DNA of 64,000 bases from RGIG9608 sp045602425 (lineage in GTDB: Bacteria > Bacteroidota > Bacteroidia > Bacteroidales > Paludibacteraceae): positions 1-64,000 of the forward strand of contig JAZSBO010000021.1 of NCBI GenBank assembly GCA_045602425.1. Reading direction: 5' to 3'. This document shows positions 60,232 through 64,000 of this stretch, one piece after another. Position 1 is the first letter of the stretch, and the number at the start of each line of letters is the position of its first letter. The notes under the pieces were generated by a model. It made no database searches, was not told the DNA's origin, and worked only from the letters and a program-made list of their open reading frames with translations. A program made the translations under genes and the position numbers.

Positions 60232-60800
60232 CAAACAACACTAAAATAATTCTCTATTCAATAAGTGCAGCGTCGCTCATTGCAACGCTTGTACTTGTTA
60301 TTTTATGCTTTAAAAGAATAATGCAAACATTAAGAGGTAATATGGGAGAATCTTATTTTACAATCGACGAATTGTGTCAAAGCGACACTGCCGAAAAGTA
60401 CAACATTGACAATAGTCCAACACCAGAAGCAAAAGAAAACCTACAAGCACTTATCGACAATGTACTGAATCCAGCTCGCCGAGCTTACGGATCGTACATC
60501 AAAGTGAATAGTGGTTATCGTTGTTCAAAGTTGAACGAAAAAGTAGGTGGAGCATCTTCATCACAACACACTAAAGGCGAAGCTGCCGACATTACAGGTG
60601 GAAGCATTGCGAACAATAAGAAGATATTTCAAGCAATAGCGGAACTTGGCGTTTACGACCAGCTCATTTGGGAGAAAGGCGGTCAGTGGGTACATGTGAG
60701 CTACAAACGAAGTGGGAATAATCGTTTGGCCATGCTCGACTACAACGGTTCATCGTACAAGAACATCAACAACAACTGGCAAAACGTAGTCCTGGCATAA
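60228..60800 (+). CDS. Membrane-anchored M15A peptidase (endolysin)
   Basis: The 190-aa protein has an N-terminal TM helix (IILYSISAASLIATLVLVILC), then a peptidase M15A domain (FTIDELCQSDTAEKYNIDNS, VNSGYRCSKLNEKVGGASSS). The zinc site is in SQHTKGEAADI, with WVHVSY near the end. It cleaves D-Ala-D-Ala or peptide cross-links of murein. The TM helix suggests a signal-anchor-release endolysin or a virion-bound entry enzyme. Confidence 0.85.
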   Translation: MTNNTKIILYSISAASLIATLVLVILCFKRIMQTLRGNMGESYFTIDELCQSDTAEKYNIDNSPTPEAKENLQALIDNVLNPARRAYGSYIKVNSGYRCSKLNEKVGGASSSQHTKGEAADITGGSIANNKKIFQAIAELGVYDQLIWEKGGQWVHVSYKRSGNNRLAMLDYNGSSYKNINNNWQNVVLA

Positions 60801-60822
60801 GAAAGGATTTGTTTAAATAACC

Positions 60823-60850
60823 AAAAAGCGACAAAAAAGTCGCTTTTTTT
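60823..60850 (+). terminator. Terminator of the late operon
   Basis: AAAAAGCGAC pairs with GTCGCTTTTT around a 6-A loop, followed by a T run. Confidence 0.9.
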
Positions 60851-60853
60851 TGT

Positions 60854-60892
60854 TTTGTACCCATTCTTGTATTTTTTGTAACTTGTTTTGTA
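60854..60892. repeat. TTTGTA repeat cluster (right copy)
   Basis: TTTGTA at 60854, 60875 and 60887 and a CTTGTA at 60866. TTTGTATCTTAAA at the end also occurs at 47177. It mirrors the cluster at 47169-47264. Confidence 0.5.
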
Positions 60893-60982
60893 TCTTAAAT
60901 AAGTTGTTAAATATCAATTATTTATAAGAACTTAGACACAAAGGTACAGAAATACAAAATTTTTCCCATAAAATAGCTCTGT

Positions 60983-62149
60983 TCAAAAATCAGGTGCATT
61001 TTCTTTTATAGTCTTTATAAGATTAGGATCTGCGTGGCGTGCATAACGTGTAGTTATACTCAAATCGCTGTGATCTGCATGCTGCATAACAGTAAGAGCT
61101 GGTATTCCATTTTGAAGCATGTATGTAATTCCCGAATCACGAAAAGAATAAAGTTGCATTTCTTTTGGTAGTTTAAGTTCTTTTTGAACTTTATACCAAT
61201 GTTTTCTAAATAGACCTTGATGACATGGCTTTTTACTTGGCTGAAGATCTGAACCAAATAGATAATATGTTTTAGGAAAGCGTTCAAGGTTGAGTTTTTT
61301 TAGTTTGTCAATTAAGCTCATCGATAGCGTGGAGTAGCGTTCGTGATGATTCTTTGCATTGTCAGCAGGAATTGTAATAAACCCTTTATCCAGATGGATA
61401 TGTTCAAGGCGAATCATATTTATTTCTTTGGGGCGAATTAAAGAGGTAAATATCAATTCCAGGACTATTAAGAATTGTGGATTTTCATCTGTTAGAAAAG
61501 TACTAATAGATTGTCGAGTTTCATTAGGTATAAGAATCCGTTGTTTATCTTGTTTCTTTTTTCTTTTAATGGTAGCAAATGGATTTTCTTTAATGTAATT
61601 CCTTTCAAGAAACCAATTGAATACAGAATTTGCCAATTTTAATTGATTGTTGTATGAATTTGCGTTTAAATTTCTTTCTTCAAAAACATAGTCCATGTAC
61701 TTCATCGCTAAAATGTGATTAAATGTACTTGCATACATTTTTGGATTTATTTTATCCACCCATTTTGTGAAGATTACAACAAAAGAGTTGTAGGATCTCA
61801 TTGAATTTTCTCTTAATTCTTTCGATTTGTTGTTTAAAAAATGGTTACAAGCATCTTTCAGTGTAACATATAAGTTAGAGTTTTCTTCCTGAAGAAACGG
61901 ATTCCAGCCAGATATTAATTTTGTGTTAATATGCAAAATCAGGTCTTGGCAATATCTTCTTGCCTCTTTTTTGCTCGAAAAGCGTTTGATAATTCGATTG
62001 ACTTTTATCTGTTTCCTTTCCAGGCGTTCTGTTTGGGGATTTATGCAATAATACTCAATTCTCCAATCTGAACCATACTCTTTCAGTTGTGCTGGAAGAT
62101 ACGTAACAGAGTTAGCAAACGTAAAAGATGGGAAATTTTGTAAAGACAT
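60983..62149 (-). CDS. Tyrosine integrase of the provirus
   Basis: The 388-aa protein has an N-terminal SAM-like arm-binding region and the catalytic domain: first Arg in SLIRPKEINMIRL, Lys region NAKNHHERYSTL, second box YSFRDSGITYML (the usual HxxR His is Tyr/Ser here), HADHSDLSITTRYARH with the nucleophile Tyr. It integrates the element at the tRNA-Gln 3' end, 117 bp from the att repeat. It belongs to the phage-type integrases of Bacteroidetes. Confidence 0.9.
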   Translation of the reverse strand: MSLQNFPSFTFANSVTYLPAQLKEYGSDWRIEYYCINPQTERLERKQIKVNRIIKRFSSKKEARRYCQDLILHINTKLISGWNPFLQEENSNLYVTLKDACNHFLNNKSKELRENSMRSYNSFVVIFTKWVDKINPKMYASTFNHILAMKYMDYVFEERNLNANSYNNQLKLANSVFNWFLERNYIKENPFATIKRKKKQDKQRILIPNETRQSISTFLTDENPQFLIVLELIFTSLIRPKEINMIRLEHIHLDKGFITIPADNAKNHHERYSTLSMSLIDKLKKLNLERFPKTYYLFGSDLQPSKKPCHQGLFRKHWYKVQKELKLPKEMQLYSFRDSGITYMLQNGIPALTVMQHADHSDLSITTRYARHADPNLIKTIKENAPDF

Positions 62150-62154
62150 TTTTT

Positions 62155-62182
62155 TTTATTGCCGAATAAATTCAGCAATAAA
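62155..62182. promoter_or_regulatory. 28-bp near-perfect inverted repeat upstream of int
   Basis: Arms TTTATTGC and GCAATAAA frame GAAT-AA-ATTC. It sits 5 nt before the int start codon in the mRNA, so it could block translation, or be an arm or excisionase site. Confidence 0.55.
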
Positions 62183-62265
62183 ATTGTGTCGTTTTTGTGG
62201 CGATTGATTTCTGATTTTTCTTAAAAAACCGTTGTAAATACCTTTTTATCAATCGTTTATTTTGC

Positions 62266-62296
62266 TTTGTTGCCCCACAAGGACTCGAACCCTGAC
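62266..62296. repeat. attR: 31-bp core inside intact tRNA-Gln
   Basis: Identical to 42027-42057. It covers the 3' 27 nt of the tRNA and 4 nt beyond. Confidence 0.95.
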
Positions 62297-62340
62297 ATAC
62301 AGAACCAGAATCTGCTGTGCTACCATTACACAATAGGGCA
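62270..62340 (-). tRNA. tRNA-Gln (anticodon CTG), integration target
   Basis: Reverse strand: acceptor TGCCCTA/TGGGGCA (one wobble), anticodon loop TTCTGGT with anticodon CTG between GCAGA/TCTGT, T-arm GGTTCGAGTCC. CCA is not encoded. A TATATTTG box lies at 62356-62363 on the same strand. Confidence 0.93.
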
Positions 62341-62439
62341 ATTCAATTTACAATGCAAATATAACGCAACTTTTTTTAATTATGAATCTGATGGTGGAAT
62401 ATTTTTGTTTCTCGTAGGAAAAACTTCATCTTGTTTCAC

Positions 62440-62447
62440 TATATTTG
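62440..62447 (+). promoter_or_regulatory. -7 promoter box for tRNA-Arg
   Basis: TATATTTG ends 11 nt before the tRNA 5' end. Confidence 0.55.
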
Positions 62448-62458
62448 CCAAACAATTT

Positions 62459-62530
62459 GCCCTCATAGTTTAATGGATAAAATGGAGGATTCCGGTTCCT
62501 TTGATTACGGTTCGATTCCGTATGAGGGTA
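62459..62530 (+). tRNA. tRNA-Arg (anticodon CCG)
   Basis: Acceptor GCCCTCA/TGAGGGT, anticodon loop TTCCGGT with CCG between GAGGA/TCCTT, T-arm CGGTTCGATTCCG. CCA not encoded. Confidence 0.92.
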
Positions 62531-62568
62531 CAAAAAATGCCTTAGTTGTTTAGCTTTCCTTACCTTTT

Positions 62569-62715
62569 TCAGGAGAAAAATTCCAACACTTCTTCCTCTG
62601 TAGGTTGTTCTACCTTTGCGCCTTGTGCAAGATAAAACTCGCGATTCGTAGCAAGAATAACGATGTATTTCTCGCTATCTCTCGGCGTCACTTTGATAAA
62701 TCTTTTTAAGTTCAT
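62569..62715 (-). CDS. 48-aa hypothetical protein
   Basis: MNLKRFIKVTPRDSEKYIVI...EEVLEFFS reads through the gap after tRNA-Arg with a plausible coding pattern. It may belong to the adjacent prophage region. Confidence 0.4.
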   Translation of the reverse strand: MNLKRFIKVTPRDSEKYIVILATNREFYLAQGAKVEQPTEEEVLEFFS

Positions 62716-62822
62716 AATTGATAATTATTTTAATAATAAGCAAATAAAGTTATTTATTTGATAATTGCAAAAAAACAAAGAAAAAAGTTTTTGACATATT
62801 TATTTTTTTGTAGTTTTGCTAT

Positions 62823-62999
62823 ATGATTTCACGTGAGATTTTTAGGCAATGCGGAGAAGATTTAGGGTTTCATTTTAATAGGAATGGAATTGCCCTCGTT
62901 CTTGACAAAAAAGACAAAGCGAAAATGAAACGTGACATTTCCGCTATTGCTCGTGATATGAATAACGTAATTAAAAAAAGAGGGTATTTTTATAAATAA
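62823..62999 (+). CDS. 58-aa hypothetical protein
   Basis: MISREIFRQCGEDLGFHFNR then a Lys-rich helical end (DKAKMKRDISAIARDMNNVI). It could be a small phage or immunity protein for the toxin-like gene downstream; no family recognised. Confidence 0.45.
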   Translation: MISREIFRQCGEDLGFHFNRNGIALVLDKKDKAKMKRDISAIARDMNNVIKKRGYFYK

Positions 63000-63005
63000 T
63001 TTTTG

Positions 63006-63088
63006 TATATTTGCAATATGAACAACCCCGTTTAGCCTCGGTGCGAGTGGTGTGAACCACTGGTGCTTTAATGCTAAACGGGATTGTT
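63006..63088 (+). ncRNA. Promoter-headed structured RNA candidate
   Basis: TATATTTG at 63006-63013 is followed 7 nt later by a long stem: AACAA-c-CCCGTTTAGC (63021-63036) pairs with GCTAAACGGG-a-TTGTT (63073-63088). Inside is a perfect AGTGGT/ACCACT hairpin with a GTGA loop. The layout looks like a compact folded RNA, but it could also terminate the opposite gene. Confidence 0.4.
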
Positions 63089-63091
63089 TAT

Positions 63092-64000
63092 TTAGAAAAT
63101 AAAAGTTTGTATTCTTTCTTTATCCTTATTTATGATGCAAACAACTTTTTTTATAAAAGCATTTCGATTATTATTGTTTTGAAATTCTACATATTGCTTG
63201 TACCCTTCAATTACTTTTTCTTTACTATACATTTTAGGATCGTGAAAGTATAAGCAAACTGATTCAACTTTTTCTGTTGGATATTCTTTCAGAAATTTCT
63301 TTATTTGTTTATTCTTTGCGTTTAATGCATTTCTATATGTATCACATTCTTGCGTAATTGAACGAATATCTATCTTTTCTCCGTTCAATTTTATGTCTAA
63401 CGCTGGTGCTTCTGTCCCATTTGCTCTTTTTATTCCCTCCTGTAATAGTATCGCAGAATTTCCCTCTTTGAAGAGGATGTTTTGGCATTCTTTTTCTAAT
63501 TCTGTACTTGTTATTTTTTCATCAAAAAATGTTTCTTCTTTTGTTGCAGAATGCTTAATATGCCCCACGTGCGTTGCTTTCATACCGCCTTGTTTGTTCG
63601 TCTTTACATCGGTATAATCAGGGTTGTTTCTGTATGGCAATGCTTCTTTTTCGTTTTTCGGCACTGCTTCTTTTGCCACAGGTACGAGCTGGTGTCGGCA
63701 GTTCCACCCTCCGCAGTTCACTTGGAAATTCTGCTCATTTGTTCCCTCTATCATTCCTTTGGGCAGTCCCGTTTTCTCATAAATCTCGCACTGGTGTCCG
63801 TCAATCTCGCCTTTAAGAATGGTTTTAATCTCACTCTTGTGTATGTACCGCTTTTCGGTCAAATGCTCGCAAAACTCTCGTGTGGTTTCAATGTTGCTAC
63901 CCACGTACTCAAACCATTCAAGCCCCAAATCATCTGTCAAGATTTTGTTGTTCTCCCCTGCATATTGGCTTATGGCAGTAGTGGCGTAAGTGTTTGCGTA
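63092..64000 (-). CDS. MuF-like phage head morphogenesis protein with a toxin-like C-terminus, 5' truncated by window
   Basis: The frame is open to the window end, so the N-terminus lies outside. The visible part begins TYATTAISQYAGENNKIL, DDLGLEWFEYVGSNIETTRE and CGGWNCRHQLVPV, the end of MuF/gp7-type minor head proteins. A linker (MKATHVGHIKHSATKE) leads to a C-domain, EAPALDIKLNGEKIDIRSI, resembling CdiA C-terminal nuclease toxins that ride on such proteins. It suggests a tailed or Mu-like prophage starting here. The nuclease assignment is tentative. Confidence 0.7.
   Translation of the reverse strand, partial: YANTYATTAISQYAGENNKILTDDLGLEWFEYVGSNIETTREFCEHLTEKRYIHKSEIKTILKGEIDGHQCEIYEKTGLPKGMIEGTNEQNFQVNCGGWNCRHQLVPVAKEAVPKNEKEALPYRNNPDYTDVKTNKQGGMKATHVGHIKHSATKEETFFDEKITSTELEKECQNILFKEGNSAILLQEGIKRANGTEAPALDIKLNGEKIDIRSITQECDTYRNALNAKNKQIKKFLKEYPTEKVESVCLYFHDPKMYSKEKVIEGYKQYVEFQNNNNRNAFIKKVVCIINKDKERIQTFIF

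Larger units (their letters stand above)
42027..62296. mobile_element. Integrated temperate element, inferred tailless membrane-containing virus, in tRNA-Gln
   Basis: Bounded by a 31-bp perfect direct repeat equal to the 3' end of tRNA-Gln(CTG). Order: repressor (reverse strand), small early genes, primase/SF3 helicase, late promoter, ATPase module, TA-like pair, candidate capsid gene, many single-TM proteins, receptor-binding protein, lysis genes, then a tyrosine integrase (reverse strand) beside the intact tRNA. No terminase, portal, tail or conjugation genes were found. At about 20.2 kb it fits the size of tailless dsDNA viruses with an internal membrane. All major ORFs look intact, so it may be active. 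Boundaries are well supported; the virus type is inference. Confidence 0.85.

Noticed and set aside
48857..60800. Filamentous (inovirus-like) phage
   Set aside because: The ATPase resembles Zot in motifs, but the element is about twice the usual size and has lysis genes that extruded phages do not need.
42058..62265. Conjugative element or plasmid-like island
   Set aside because: No relaxase, coupling protein or type IV secretion genes were seen, while endolysin, spanin-like and repressor genes are present.
62459..64000. tRNA-Arg as a proven att site of a second prophage
   Set aside because: Phage-like genes follow the tRNA, but no integrase or second copy of the tRNA end is inside the window, so it cannot be shown.

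Overview
The window looks like a chromosomal segment of a low-GC member of the Bacteroidales. The evidence is a type IX secretion (T9SS) sorting domain and a PorP/SprF protein, a methylmalonyl-CoA mutase pair, a PUR-family DUF3276 protein, a bactofilin, Bacteroidetes-style TAnnTTTG promoter boxes, and a type V-A (Cas12a) CRISPR remnant. No genus can be assigned from the sequence alone.

Layout. 1-2.7 kb: end of a giant T9SS adhesin, a PorP/SprF protein and a YhcC-type radical SAM protein. 2.7-7.0 kb: tRNA-Ala, a one-spacer Cas12a CRISPR array and a cas12a gene cut by a single in-frame TAA just before RuvC-III. It sits 3 nt behind an MBOAT/SGNH polysaccharide O-acylation operon (7.0-11.6 kb). 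11.7-41.99 kb: mostly housekeeping (rnpB, infC-rpmI-rplT, AMP nucleosidase, holA, PUR protein, fabG, mutA/mutB, rmuC, GT39-like glycosyltransferase and UGM-like oxidoreductase, trigger factor, flippase, bactofilin, tadA, proS, prfB with its +1 frameshift site, riboflavin synthase, queG) plus lineage-specific envelope proteins.

42.03-62.30 kb is an integrated element of about 20.2 kb. It is bounded by a 31-bp direct repeat that is the 3' end of tRNA-Gln(CTG), and it carries a tyrosine integrase next to the intact tRNA copy. It has a phage-like repressor with a candidate double operator, a primase/SF3-helicase replication protein, a small P-loop ATPase, a GNAT toxin-antitoxin-like pair, a candidate capsid gene framed by its own terminators, a long run of tiny single-TM proteins (one ending in a CW_7 murein-binding domain, one a membrane-anchored zincin), a receptor-binding protein, and a lysis set (holin-like, unimolecular-spanin-like, M15 peptidase). 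I see no terminase, portal, tail tube, tape measure, relaxase or conjugation gene. The best reading is a temperate, tailless, membrane-containing virus of Bacteroidales. I regard this as the most novel object in the window; its capsid fold and relatives cannot be settled without structure prediction or searches.

62.4-64.0 kb: tRNA-Arg(CCG), two small ORFs, a promoter-headed structured RNA candidate, and the 3' part of a MuF-like head morphogenesis gene fused to a toxin-like C-terminus, which suggests the edge of a second, tailed or Mu-like prophage.

Other points of interest are two Cas12a-repeat-like sequences in noncoding gaps of the provirus (possible RNA anti-CRISPR mimics), mirrored TACAAA/TTTGTA repeat clusters flanking the virion block, and a chimeric BatD/CsgG-like/TonB-C envelope protein.
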